A stretch of 64,000 nt of DNA, taken from assembly GCA_031772625.1 (NCBI GenBank), contig CM062820.1, positions 1,074,649,369 through 1,074,713,368 on the forward strand, in the 5' to 3' direction. A model generated the notes under the pieces. It searched no databases. It saw only the letters and a list, made by a program, of their open reading frames with translations, and was not told the origin of the DNA. The stretch is from Pinus tabuliformis. Taxonomy: Eukaryota > Streptophyta > Pinopsida > Pinales > Pinaceae. The stretch's first letter is position 1, and every line of letters begins with the position of its first letter. The translations under genes were made by a program, and so were the position numbers. Of the stretch, positions 19,574 through 30,376 are shown piece after piece.

Positions 19574-21637
19574 ATGGTTCTTGAAAACGAGTCGGTGGAG
19601 CTTGACCCATCGCCAGAAGACTTACTTACGGTTTGGGGGAAGGATATCACCCCGCAGAACATTGGAGAGCTGCTCGGGAAGCTGGAAGGGAGTGGAGCGG
19701 GTTCGACCTTGGCGTCGGGATCGAGGTTTTCAGACATTGCTATAGGTTTGCTGGATGAGAGTTGGGATCTGTCTGGAAAAATAGGAATCGGTGGCAGGAG
19801 TTATGCGAAGGAAACCCCAGTTTCAGATCAGAGCTCGTGGAAAGGAAGTATCTCAGATGCGCCGACTGGTAAGGTTCTATCCCCATCTAAGATTTTTTGT
19901 TCGTCCGGGGGCTTAGAAGATATCATCAACTCGGTTCAAAAAAAAGGGGTTTGGAGATCGGTAGGAGGTCTAAAACCCTCTGAGAAGGAGGTTGGGAGAG
20001 GCTTTCAATCATCGATTGAAGCCAGGGGACTCTTTCAAAAGAACCCTCAGCAGGAGCCCAGCGGTTGGAGAGGAGTGCCGTCTGAAGTAAGCGGACATGC
20101 AAATCAGGGTGTGAACTCGTCGCCCCTGGGAGTAGGAGAAGAAAAAGGGAAAAAACCCTCGGTCGAAGAGGGGGTAGGCAGCCCAGTTGAGGGCTTGATT
20201 GAACCATCGTTGAAGGAGGGGGAGTTTCAGGCTGATGGCACAGAGTCTGGGACACTTAGAGAGGAGGGTTTCCAGTTCCCAGACCTCGGCGCAAAGAATG
20301 TAGATCAGGAGCGGAGAAGGGCGGGGGAAAAAAGGAAGAAATCCAAACCGCTGAAAACAAAGTGCTTTAAGGAAATTGTACTGGATATGGACATGCAGGT
20401 GGATGACATTCTGGAAGTGGCGGGGGTCACTCTAGTGGGCAGGATTAGAGGGCGCCCTGTTTCAGGTAAAGCCCTTAGGCAGTGGGCATCGAGCTTGTGG
20501 TCCGGAGCCCCGGCAGCCTCGTTTAAGCTAAATGCATTAGTAAAGGGATGGTTCATGGTCAGCTTCAGCAGTAGGGAGGCGATGGAATGGGTAGAGGGAC
20601 AAAATTGGCATTTTGAGAACAGACCTGTGTTTTTCAAAAGATGGACGCCTTTTTTCGATGCGGCAAAAGAGAAAGTGGACGAGTTCCCTGTGTGGGTTAG
20701 GGCTCCTAGCTTACCTCCCTTCCTATGGGCGGACTCTGTCTTTAAAACAATTGGCAACGTGTTGGGCACATACCTGGATGCAGACAGGTCGTATTTGGAA
20801 ACATACGAGAAGGCAGTGGCTAGGATTCTGGTAAGATTAAATCCCAAGGAAGGTTTGGCAAAATCCATCACGTTGCGGTACAGAGAATTCGTGGTAGAAC
20901 AGCCTTTGGATTATGAATTCCTTCCGTTCCGGTGCCACATTTGCCATGATTATGGGCACCTGGCGAGAGACTGTCCGGTGGGGAGGAGAAGGAGGAGAAC
21001 CCATAGGGATGAAGAGGAGTGGTTCGGGCCGGGACCGCAGATTGCGAGAACTCGGGAGGAGATTACTCCTCAGGGGCTTGCTGAGGAGGAACCGATGCAG
21101 CAGTCAATGGAGGGGAAGCTCAGGGACGATGGAGAAGCAAGGCGTGAGTCTGAGATCCCGATTCAGGACCCTACTCCTCCTGTTCCGGAAATGACCATTA
21201 CTGAAGATCAAGCGGGTGTGAACTCTCATCATTCCTCTGTTATTTTTTCTGAATCTGCTGAAGGGGGGGTTTCTAAACAAAACAATTGTAAGTCTGTAAT
21301 GGAAAATATTGAAAAACTCACGGATGAATTACCCACCTTAAATCTGAACGGTGCGGATTTTCCTCCCCTGGTTTTGGGAACGGGTCCCCCTTCTGTAGGT
21401 TGCCAGTATAACCTAAGATCTCATAGGAAAAAAATGGAGGGCTCAAAGGAGATTATAGACCCTGTTGGTGGTTTGGGGGCTGAAACCCCAAAATCTTGTC
21501 CTAAGAAAGGCAGAGGCAGAAAATCCTTTCTTTCCAAAACTCAAGCAAAAGCAGTTTATGATGTAGCTGATGGGAAACAGATGACAATCCCCGGGGCGCT
21601 TAGAGCAGCAAAACCCCCTGAGGCGGTTATTAAATGA
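19574..21637 (+). CDS. LINE D ORF1 protein (nucleic-acid-binding, CCHC)
   Basis: Intact 687-codon frame. Residues 1-260 are low-complexity and charged. Residues about 275-440 resemble the plant DUF4283-type domain (the WASSLWSGAPAASFKLNALV, FKRWTPFF and VWVRAPSLPPFLW segments). A CCHC knuckle, CHICHDYGHLARDC, lies at about 454-467, followed by Arg/Glu- and Ser-rich disorder. It presumably coats LINE RNA in a ribonucleoprotein. The ATG at 19574 is the first in the frame after the UTR. Its TGA overlaps the ATG of ORF2 as ATGA, which suggests coupled translation. Confidence 0.88.
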   Translation: MVLENESVELDPSPEDLLTVWGKDITPQNIGELLGKLEGSGAGSTLASGSRFSDIAIGLLDESWDLSGKIGIGGRSYAKETPVSDQSSWKGSISDAPTGKVLSPSKIFCSSGGLEDIINSVQKKGVWRSVGGLKPSEKEVGRGFQSSIEARGLFQKNPQQEPSGWRGVPSEVSGHANQGVNSSPLGVGEEKGKKPSVEEGVGSPVEGLIEPSLKEGEFQADGTESGTLREEGFQFPDLGAKNVDQERRRAGEKRKKSKPLKTKCFKEIVLDMDMQVDDILEVAGVTLVGRIRGRPVSGKALRQWASSLWSGAPAASFKLNALVKGWFMVSFSSREAMEWVEGQNWHFENRPVFFKRWTPFFDAAKEKVDEFPVWVRAPSLPPFLWADSVFKTIGNVLGTYLDADRSYLETYEKAVARILVRLNPKEGLAKSITLRYREFVVEQPLDYEFLPFRCHICHDYGHLARDCPVGRRRRRTHRDEEEWFGPGPQIARTREEITPQGLAEEEPMQQSMEGKLRDDGEARRESEIPIQDPTPPVPEMTITEDQAGVNSHHSSVIFSESAEGGVSKQNNCKSVMENIEKLTDELPTLNLNGADFPPLVLGTGPPSVGCQYNLRSHRKKMEGSKEIIDPVGGLGAETPKSCPKKGRGRKSFLSKTQAKAVYDVADGKQMTIPGALRAAKPPEAVIK

Positions 21638-24600
21638 TTTGCCTCTCTTGGAATTGCAGAGGTTTAGCTAGTAAACCTAAAAAACTAGCTTTGAAGGACC
21701 TCATTTCTCGTCATAACCCGGATATTGTCTTTCTTCAAGAAACTTTGGGGAAAGGATTGGAGGTGGAAAATTCGTTGAGTTCCTTATTACCCGGTTGGGT
21801 CTTCTTGGCTGCTGATGCTTTTGGTCACTCTGGGGGGATAGCCATAGGGTTTAAAAAAGGAAGGCTGAAGGCGTTAAATTCTTGGGGTTTAACAAATGTT
21901 TTAGGGCTGGAGGTGGTTTCCCCTGACTTTGACATCCCGCTTTTGCTCGTAAATGTATATGGCCCATGTCAGGGGCGGGCTCCTTTTTGGACTGATCTCC
22001 TCTCAAAAAACCTGCTTAAAGATAAAAATCTTATCCTTGGGGGAGACCTAAATTTCTCATTGGGAAGTGCTGAAGCCTGGGGGCCTATGGCGAGGGAGGA
22101 TCCTCTGACAGACTTCTTTACAAATGCCCTTCTCACAAACCACTTGATTGACGTCAATATCATAAAAGCAAAACCCACCTGGAGGAACAGAAGAACCGGG
22201 GATGACAGGATTGCAAAAAGATTGGATAGATTCCTTATAAATGAAAGGTTGGCTGCCTCTATACCTCTGTTCCGACAATGGGTGGGGGATGGGGGAAACT
22301 CAGACCATTTCCCTATCTTTCTGGATTTCTCAAAACCTCCTTCTAAACCGGCAGCACCTTTCAAATTCAATGCATCCTGTCTTCAGGAGGAATCTTTTAT
22401 TAAGCTTTTCAATGAAACCTGGAGACATGCGGACCAAGAGGCTTCCGTGAATAAAGCAGGTTGGTTTTTGGAAAACCTTAAGAGACTTAAAAAAGCCACT
22501 ATTGAATGGGCATCGGTTCGAAGGAAAAAGCAAGATGAAGAATTAGTAGGCATTGATAAGGACCTGGGGGCTCTTGAAGACCCAGAGATGGATGCTCACT
22601 CTACTCAGGAGTCGAAAGAAATAATCATGGCACTGGAAAGGAGGAAGGCAAAGATCCTTATGGATAGGGAAGAGGAGTGGAGATTAAAAAGCAGGGCTAT
22701 CTGGCTGAAAGCAGGGGATGAAAACACAAAGTTTTTTCATAATTATGCAAAAGGGAGGAGGAATGCAAACACCATATGGAAGTTGAGGGATGCTGAAGGA
22801 AGGGAGGCTACATCTTTTGAAGATCTGTCATCTATGGGGAAAACCCACTTTCGTTCTCTTTTCTCTGACCCTGGGGGGATATCTCTGCCGGAAATAATCA
22901 GTACTGCCCAGGCCTTCCCTCGGTTTGTAGAGGAGGAAGATGCAGAAGATCTTTTTAGAGAGGTGACAAAGGAAGAAGTTGAAAGTGTAATAAAATCGAT
23001 GCCAAAAGACAAAAGCCCAGGGCCCGACGGATGGACTATAGAACTATTCTCTCATTTCTTTGAATCTATAGGGGCTGAACTCACAGAGGTGGTGGAGGAA
23101 TCTCGTGTAAAAGGAGAAATCTATGGGCCTTTCAATGCAACTTTCATTGCACTTATTCCAAAAAAAGAAGATCCTGTCTCCTTCGAAGATTTTAGGCCTA
23201 TCTCCCTATGCAATACCATTTACAAGATTATATCAAAGATCATTGCCGTTCGGTTGAAACCCCTATTATCTTGCTGTATTTCTAAGGAGCAATTCGGTTT
23301 CTTGGATGGGAGGCAAATTCATGAAGCTATAGGGGTAGCACAAGAAACTATTCACAGTATTCGGCAAGCAAACAAGAAGGGGGCAGTGCTCAAGATAGAT
23401 CTTTCAAAAGCTTATGACAGGGTCAGCTGGTCGTATTTAAAGTTACTCCTCACTCACTTGGGGTTCCAGGGGGGCTTTATAAACTGGATTATGGGATGTG
23501 TCTCATATGTAAATTTTGTTGTTCTGATAAATGGAGCCGCCTCCAATTTCTTTAGAAGCCAAAGAGGGCTACGCCAAGGCTGTCTTCTTTCCCCTCTCCT
23601 TTTTCTCCTCGCTGCAGAAGGTTTGAGTAGGTTGTTAGCAAAGGCAAAAAGTGCAGGTTTGATAAAAGGTTTGGAAGTTGCTGTTAATCTGTACATTACT
23701 CATCTACTTTTTGTTGATGATATTCTCCTTTTTACAAATGGAAATCTAAATGAAATTCTAGAGATTAATCGTATTCTTGACCAGTTCTTGAAGGCTACAG
23801 GGCTGCAAATAAACGAGAGGAAGTCTCAGCTAATCTTTGAAGGTTTCAACAGACACGAGGAGAATATGATTGCTGCCCATCTGCCTTTCGGAACATGCAA
23901 CATGGAGCAGCCTTTCAAATATTTGGGTTTTTGGCTAAAACCATCTGCTTATAGAAAGCAAGACTGGAATTGGCTAATAGCAAAGATTGAACAAAGAATT
24001 GCTCATTGGAGCTTCAAGTGGCTTTCTAGGGCGGGAAGGCTTACACTGGTAAACTCAGTCCTTCAGGCTATTCCGGTTTTCTGGGCAGCATTGACATGGA
24101 TTCCGAAAGGGACTCTTCACAAAATAAAACAGATTTGCAGTAGGTTTTTGTGGTCAGGGTCGAAGGAGGATTCTGTTCTTCCTTAGGTTGCGTGGGATAA
24201 AATTGTTAGGCCAAAGGAATGGGGTGGATGGGGTTTGAAAAGCCCCATTGATTTCAGCACTGCCCTAGCAGCAAAATCGGGATGGAGAATAATTGCTATG
24301 GAAAATCTCTGGACGAAGGTTGTAAAAAGGAAATATATTGATCCCATGCCGCTTGAAGATTGGATCAGAATGCCAAACAAAAAAGGAAGAAACTGCTCAG
24401 TCATTTGGAAAGCCACCGCTGAGGCTTTTAGGGTTATTGAACAAGGGCTGGCGTGGCGGGTTGGAAATGGAGAGAAGGTGCAGATTGGCAGGGACCCATG
24501 GGTGGGGTGTAGTGAGGCCTATGCTCTTTCTCCTGAATTTCTCAATCACCTGGATGATCTTGGGATCAGGAACCTTAGGCAAATTGCAAATGTGGACCAG

Positions 24601-25767
24601 TACTCCATTTGGGGACAGGTTTGGAGATCTGAGGCAAACTTGGGAATTGATCCAGCTTGGAGAATTGAATGGCAGTCATTCATACAGGAGCTCAAAAGAT
24701 CAAATGTGAGAATTTCGGATAGCCCAGATTCTCTGGTGTGGGCGCATGCGGAGGCTGGACATTATTCGCCAAAGGCTGGCTACAGTCTATTAATGAAAAA
24801 TAAAGGCTGGAACCCTCCTGTCTGATGGTCAAAACCTCTATTTAAGCTAAAATGTCCTAAAAAAGCTAGAATATTTTTCTGGTGTGCCTTAAAACATAGG
24901 ATCCCAACGTGGGAAATTCTGCAAGCGCGGTTTAAACATGGTCCTGGTAGATGTCCATTGTGTTTTTCAGACTCAGAATTGGTCTCTCATCTGTTTCTAT
25001 CTTGTCCTTATACAAAACAGGTTTGGGCTGAAGCAGAAAAACTAATAAATGTTAAAATAAAATGGGAAGGAGACTGTTTGGCCACAGCCTGGGAATATTG
25101 GTGGAATCATTTTCAAGAAAGAAATTTGAGGAATCTTCCTCCCATCATCTGTTGGGGGATATGGATAGCAAGGAACCGTAGTATCTTTCGAGATCAGATA
25201 ATCCCGGGGACAGCTATTGCCATTCAAAGCAGTGCCATTCTTGAGAGCATTCCGGTAAAGGAGGAATTAACAAACGCGGTCCAGCGAAAGGAACCTTTAA
25301 TCAGAGAAGGAATTCCTTGGGCATTTTTTGACGGAGCAGCTCAAAATGATACCACAGGAGCCGGCCTATCCATTCATCTTAGCGGTACACATTCCCTAAA
25401 AGCATCAGTGGGCATAGGAAGGGGGACAAATAACTTTGCTGAACTCACAGCTCTAAAGCTGCTCCTTTGTTGGCTTGTTCACAAACACATCCGCACTGTT
25501 CAGATTTTCGGTGATTCAAAAAATGTTGTAAACTGGGTCTTGGGAAAACATAGGTGCCAGCACTATATGTTGATGTCGTTATTTGAAGAGATACAACTTT
25601 TAAAACAGCAGTTTAATTCCTTTACTATTGATCACATTTACAAGGAATTCAATGAGGAAGCGGATCGACTATCTAAAGAAGGCCTGCAGCAAGCTGTGGG
25701 CACTTGGGGAATAACTGAGCAGGACCAGGATCAGATCCGTGTGTCGGATTTCCCCCCAGACTCATAA
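21634..25767 (+). pseudogene. LINE D ORF2: endonuclease, reverse transcriptase, RNase H (two nonsense codons)
   Basis: Makes the target nick and copies the RNA. The N-terminus is an APE-type endonuclease with Asn7 (SWNCRG), Glu36 (LQET), a GGDLNF block and SDHFPI. RT follows with KSPGPDGWT, IALIPKK, DFRPISLCN, LRQGCLLSPLLF and catalytic FVDD at about residues 692-695. Then come the YLGFWLKP thumb, a zf-RVT Cys/His cluster (CPLCFSDSELVSHLFLSC) and an RNase H with FFDGAAQN, AELTALKLLL, FGDSKN and EEADRLSKEG. The frame is unbroken except for TAG at 24184-24186 (usual Gln context) and TGA at 24823-24825 (next to a Trp codon). No frameshift is seen. Confidence 0.92.
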
Positions 25768-26194
25768 AATTTCTTTTTGGGCCGTATCTATATTTGCACT
25801 ATTTCGTTTTTCTTCTGTTTCTTTCCTTCAGTATATGGTGGCGGCTGTCATTTTTGTTGATACTTCAAAACTCTTTTTTCTGGTAAGCTCTGATGTAGAG
25901 AGCAGACTGTTATCTTGAAAAACATGTTTTAGTTTTTGTGCCTAGGCTGTTTTCCTCAAGAGAGGAGGCCCAGGCGGCACTATGGTTCTGTTTTTGGAGC
26001 ATTTATGTTCCTGTTCTGTGGTTGTTTTATCCAGTTATAGTCTTTGCTAGAATCGCTCAGAAGGGGCGCGTGGTATCTCTACAGAGGGGCTTGCTTCGAA
26101 GCAGGCAGCATGATTGTTTTCTTCAGAATGTTAACTCATTACGGACTGTAACTTTTTACTTCTTATAAAAAGTTCGTTTTTTTTCGTGGAAAAA
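25768..26194 (+). other. LINE D 3' UTR and A-rich tail
   Basis: About 425 bp ending in a short A run that merges with the target-site duplication at 26195. It contains GAAGCA/GAGGCCCAGGCGG-type GC patches but no frame. Confidence 0.7.
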
Positions 26195-26212
26195 AATAAT
26201 GGAGCACATTGA
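26195..26212. repeat. Target-site duplication of LINE D, right copy
   Basis: AATAATGGAGCACATTGA, identical to 19091-19108. Confidence 0.95.
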
Positions 26213-26665
26213 GGAGTTCCAAAAATTGAACGTAAGGGTAAAAGATACTCCAGAGGAGCATAGGATTGATGTGTTCATAGGGTCTAAAAAGGATAATATC
26301 CAACATGATGTTCGCCTTTGGGAACCTGATTCATTAGAGAAGGCATTCAGGTTAGCAAGAAAAATGGAAAGCAAAATTATGGCAACTAGGAAGCATACCA
26401 CTCACAACTATAAAGACGGAAGTGTTTTTTCCCCTGGTCTTCCACAACCTATAAGGTTGACACCACAAAAATTGTAAGAAAAAAGAGGAAAATGGCTTTG
26501 TTACAGTTGTGATAGCAAATACACTAAAGGTCATAAGTGTGCTGAGAAAAATTATTCTACATAGATTGTGAAGAGGAAGAAGAAAAGGAGGAAGAAAGGT
26601 CTAACGAAGAGGATATACTCCAGGAACAAAGCCTAGATGAAGAAAAAATAAATCCAACCATATCT
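26195..26665 (+). pseudogene. gag: Element C gag, C-terminal part
   Basis: Resumes the capsid domain after LINE D (EEFQKLNVRVKDTPEEH, then DSLEKAFRLARKMESK). A knuckle, CYSCDSKYTKGHKC, near 26500-26542 is the Cys-His pattern of chromovirus Gag. Stops occur at 26475-26477 and before the Lys/Glu-rich run near 26570-26640. Confidence 0.82.
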
Positions 26666-26996
26666 TGTAATGCATTGGCGGGAATTACCACTCCTCAAAC
26701 CATCAAGATAGAAGGACAAATCAAGAAGAAAAAGGTAATAGTGTTGATTGATTCAGGAAGCACCCACAATTTTGTTCATTATAAGGTAGAAAAAGAATTG
26801 AATTGCTTCCTGTATCCAACACCAGAGTGTCAAGTGATGATTGAAAATGGAGGAACAATAAATTTCTCTGGAAAGAGCCATAATATCAAGCTATCCATGG
26901 GAGAATATGTATTGACTAGCCCAATGCCTTCCATTCCAATGGGAGGTGCTGATGTTGTACTAGGAATCCAATGCTACAATCCCTGTCTACAATAGC
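26666..26996 (+). pseudogene. pro: Element C protease
   Basis: Retropepsin with catalytic VLIDSGSTHNFV (Asp at 26750-26752) and the downstream GGADVVLGIQC motif, in which Cys stands where Trp is usual. TAG at 26993-26995 separates it from the RT frame, which overlaps by about 25 bp. Confidence 0.82.
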
Positions 26997-27993
26997 TTTT
27001 AATTTTCAAGAACTTTTCATCAAATTTTCTACAGAAGGAAAGGAATTTGAATTAAGGGGTATTGCAGGGAAACCAGGAAATATAATCAGCTCTAATACTA
27101 TGACAAAGCTTCTAAAAAAGGAGCAGAGAGGTGTAATTGCACAATTATGCTCGCTAGATGTTTCCACACTGGAATCATCTATTTCTCCAGATCTCCAAAA
27201 AGTCCTGGGCAATCATTCCAAGGTATTTGAGACTCCTAAAGGTCTCCCACCTATGTGTGATCATGATCATGCTATTCATCTAATTCCAGGAAGTGTTCCT
27301 CCAAACATTAGGCCGTACAGATATCCCTATGTCCAAAAGAGTGAAATTGAACGTATGGTTGCAGAAATGCTAGAGGCTGGTATAATTCAACCGAGTCAAA
27401 GTTCTTTCTCTGCTCCAATAGTATTGGTGCACAAGAAGGATGGATCATTGTGCATGTGTCCGGATTATAGGGAGCTCAACAAGCTCACTATTAAAGATAA
27501 GTTCCCCATTCCTGTCATTGATGAATTACTGGATCAATTGCATGGATCAATTTACTTCACCAAGTTGGATCTTCGTTCAGGATATCATCAAATCAGAATG
27601 AAGATTGAAGACATTCCGAAAACAGCATTTAGAACTCATGAGGGTCATTATGAATTTTTGGTCATGCCTTTTGGCCTTACCAATGCACCTTCAACATTTC
27701 AAGGTTTGATGAATTCAATTTTCAAACCATTCCTTAGAAAATTTGTGTTAGTATTTTTTGATGATATACTAATCTACAACAAGTCTTGGAAGGATCATGT
27801 TGAACATGTTGACAGGGTGCTACAACTATTGAAGGAGAAACAATTATATGCAAAAAGATCCAAATGTTTCTTTGGAGTCCAGGAGGTGGAATATTTGGGT
27901 CATATTGTATCTCATGAAGGAGTTAAGGTAGACCCTAGCAAAATTAAAGCCATTAAGGAATGGAAAATCCCCACATCCATAAAGCATCTGTGA
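26971..27993 (+). pseudogene. rt: Element C reverse transcriptase
   Basis: RVT_1 domain open over 340 residues: the VLVHKKDGSLCMCPDYRELN start, KLDLRSGYHQIRM, MPFGLTNAPSTFQ, catalytic VFFDDILIYN (Asp pair at 27760-27765) and YLGHIVSHEGVKVDP. It ends at a TGA (27991-27993) that stands where the conserved LRGFLGLTGYY motif has Arg. Confidence 0.88.
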
Positions 27994-28560
27994 GAATTTC
28001 TCGGGTTGACAGGGTATTATCACAAGTTTGTTAAGAATTATGGGAGAATAACAGCACCTCTAACAACATTATTGAAGAAAGATGCATTTTCATGGACTCC
28101 GGAAGCAACAAAGGCCTTTGAACATCTTAAAGAGGCAATGTGCCAAGCACCGGTCTTAGCTACACCGGACTTCACAAAAACCTTTATTGTGGAATGTGAT
28201 GCTTCAAGAAATGGAATTGGTGTTGTTCTAATGCAAGGTGAAAGACCCATTGCTTTTGAAAGTTGTCCAATCAAGGGAAAGTTTTTAAGCAAAGCTATTT
28301 ATGAGAAGGAAATGTTGAAAAGACTCCATGCACTTAAGAAATGGTGACCCTACCTAATGGGTAGACACTTCAAGGTAAAAATTGATCATTATAGCGTTAA
28401 ATACTTTTTACAACAAAGATTATCCTCTAAAGAGCAACAAAAGTGGGTCACAAAGATGTTGGGTTATGACTTTGAAGTCATCTACAAAAATGGGAAGCAA
28501 AATGTGGTGGCAAATGCACTCTCAAGAAAGGATGAGGATGTGGAAGCATTGTTGTGCGCT
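27994..28560 (+). pseudogene. rh: Element C RNase H
   Basis: Contains GLTGYYHKFV, VECDASRNGIG (Asp), the AIYEKEML Glu block, a TGA at 28345-28347 in a usual Arg position (W-R-P-Y-L), then DHYSVKYFL, VTKMLGYDFEVIYKNGKQN and VANALSRK. Confidence 0.85.
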
Positions 28561-29751
28561 ATTTCAACTATCCAACCAGATTGGATAAACGAAGCAAGGG
28601 AGGAATGGAAGAATGACGAAAAAGTATGGGCTCTTATTCGGAAGTTACAACAAGATTGCAGTATGTCTGATACATTTAGCTGGCAAAATGATTCGTTATG
28701 GTACAAGGATTGCTTATACCTCTGTAAGAATTCCCAGCTAAAACAAAAGATACTTATGGAATTGCACACTTCTCCCTTAGGAGGGCACTCAGGATTTTTA
28801 AAAACTTACCACAGGGTTAAGAAGGAATTTTTTTGGGATGGCCTTAAATCAGATATTCAAAAGTTTGTGGTGGAATGTTTGGTTTGCCAACAAAATAAAG
28901 TTGAAACAATTAAGACACCGGGTCTATTACAACCTTTATCCATTCCAAGCCAACGTTGGGAGGAGGTTTCAATGGATTTTATCACAGGTTTACCCAAGTC
29001 TGAGGGAAAGAGTGTCATCATGGTGGTAGTTGACAGACTTACCAAGTATGCACACTTTTGTGCATTATCACATCCATTTAAAGCTAGTACAGTTTCTACT
29101 GCAATTATGGAAACAATTTAAAAGCTACATGGAAACCCAAAGATTATTGTAAGTGACTGAGATCCCATTTTCACTGGAAATTTTTGGACAGAATTATTTT
29201 CTTGTCTTGGTACTCAGTTAGCTCATAGATCATATTATTATCCTCAATCTGATGGGCAAACTGAGATAGTAAACAAATGTTTGGAAGGATATCTCTATTG
29301 CTTTGTATCTGATAAACAGACACAATGGGTCAAATGGTTGCCTCTGGCTGAATGGTGGTATAACACTTCCTTCCATATAGCAACAAAAATGACCCCATTT
29401 ATGGCACTTTATGGGTATCAACCACCATCCATCACATCATATTTAAGAGAAAAGTCTAAGGTTCAGGCAGTGGAACTTCACATCGAACATCAACAACAAG
29501 TCCTCCAACTCTTAAAGGATAACCTCGTGTTGGCACATAATAGAATGAAACAACGGGAAGATAAACATCGCAGTGGAAGAAGTTTTGATGTAGGTGATTG
29601 GGTATTCCTACGGCTACAACCATATAAGCAAATGTCCCTCAAGCAAGCTAAGAAGGATAATAAATTATCACCAAAGTATTATGGTCCGTACAAGGTGTTG
29701 CAAAAGATTGGTACTATGGCATACAAATTGGAGCTTCCTGCAGCTTCTTGA
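28561..29751 (+). pseudogene. int: Element C integrase
   Basis: The HHCC zinc site is present (HTSPLGGH, CLVCQQNK). The rve core has its first Asp in MDFITGLPKS, its second in the VSD triplet at 29155-29157 and Glu at 29263-29265 (DGQTEIVN), so the DDE triad is intact. A TGA at 29158-29160 replaces the usual Arg right after the second Asp, and TAA lies at 29119-29121. The GPY/F module (YYGPYKVLQKIG) follows. TGA at 29749-29751 again stands in an Arg position before HPVFHVS. Confidence 0.88.
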
Positions 29752-30009
29752 TTGCACCCGGTTTTCCATGTTTCATGTTTAAAGAAGGTTATAGTCGACA
29801 AGCTCCCAGTTCAAATAATATTTCCAGAACTTGACAAGGAAGGAAAAATTATATTGGAACCGGAAGCAGTCATAGAAACAAGAACTCGACAGCTACAAAA
29901 TCGTTCAATTTCAGAGTATCTTATCAAGTGGAAGAACTTATCCACTGAAGATTCCACATGGGAGGATGAGGATTTTATGCAGAAGTATCCAGAACTACTC
30001 AAGCGTTGA
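29752..30009 (+). pseudogene. Element C integrase C-terminus with chromodomain
   Basis: After HPVFHVSCLKK the chromodomain reads EAVIETRTRQLQ, EYLIKWKNLS and DSTWEDED, with the aromatic Y and W cage positions kept. In chromoviruses this module guides integration to marked chromatin. TGA at 30007-30009 ends pol. Confidence 0.85.
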
Positions 30010-30024
30010 GGACAACACTTTTTT

Positions 30025-30035
30025 GAAGGAGAGGA
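30025..30035 (+). other. Polypurine tract of element C
   Basis: GAAGGAGAGGA, three bases before the 3' LTR. Confidence 0.75.
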
Positions 30036-30038
30036 TCA

Positions 30039-30371
30039 TGTTGGGTCCCTATAATATTAGTGATTACCCCATTACTATTGTAGTTATACCCCTTATTAAT
30101 ATTGTTGTGCCCCTATTGCCCCCATATTGTTATTACTGTGCCCCATAGAATCCTTCTATTGTTATTTTTGTGGCTTTATATTATTATTGTTAGGTCAGTT
30201 GGATTATATTGTGACTCCTTAGACTCCTATATATAGAAAGGAGGTTTTGTCATTTGAATGATCCAAGAATTGTTCATTTATGTAATGTAAAGGAGGTTTC
30301 CCCCTCGAAGAGGCTGAATTCTAAGGCGTTGATCTATCTTTTCTATCTTTTCTTCAGCTGGTTTCATAACA
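30039..30371 (+). repeat. Element C 3' LTR
   Basis: 333 bp, TG to CA, followed by CACAT. TATATATAG is at 30228-30236. Confidence 0.92.
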
Positions 30372-30376
30372 CACAT
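30372..30376. repeat. Target-site duplication of element C, right copy
   Basis: CACAT, identical to 17353-17357; element B's frame continues directly. Confidence 0.88.

Larger units (their letters stand above)
19109..26194 (+). mobile_element. LINE D: plant L1-type non-LTR retrotransposon inserted in element C gag
   Basis: 7.1 kb with 5' UTR, intact ORF1 (CCHC protein), ORF2 (endonuclease, RT, zinc finger, RNase H), 3' UTR and a short A-rich tail. A perfect 18-bp duplication flanks it, as expected of target-primed reverse transcription. Its GC-rich coding sequence stands out against the AT-rich neighbours, consistent with a recent insertion not yet eroded. Confidence 0.95.
17358..30371 (+). 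mobile_element. Element C: Ty3/gypsy chromovirus inserted in element B
   Basis: Short LTRs (332 and 333 bp) start TGTTGGGTCCC and end CATAACA, with CACAT duplications. The order is gag, protease, RT, RNase H, integrase, chromodomain, which defines a chromovirus. LINE D interrupts gag; without it and its duplication C is about 5.9 kb, nearly full length. The LTRs differ at roughly 7% of positions. Confidence 0.93.

Noticed and set aside
20305-20871. 188-codon minus-strand frame inside LINE ORF1
   Set aside because: Lies opposite the conserved DUF4283-like part of ORF1; an antisense shadow in GC-rich coding DNA.
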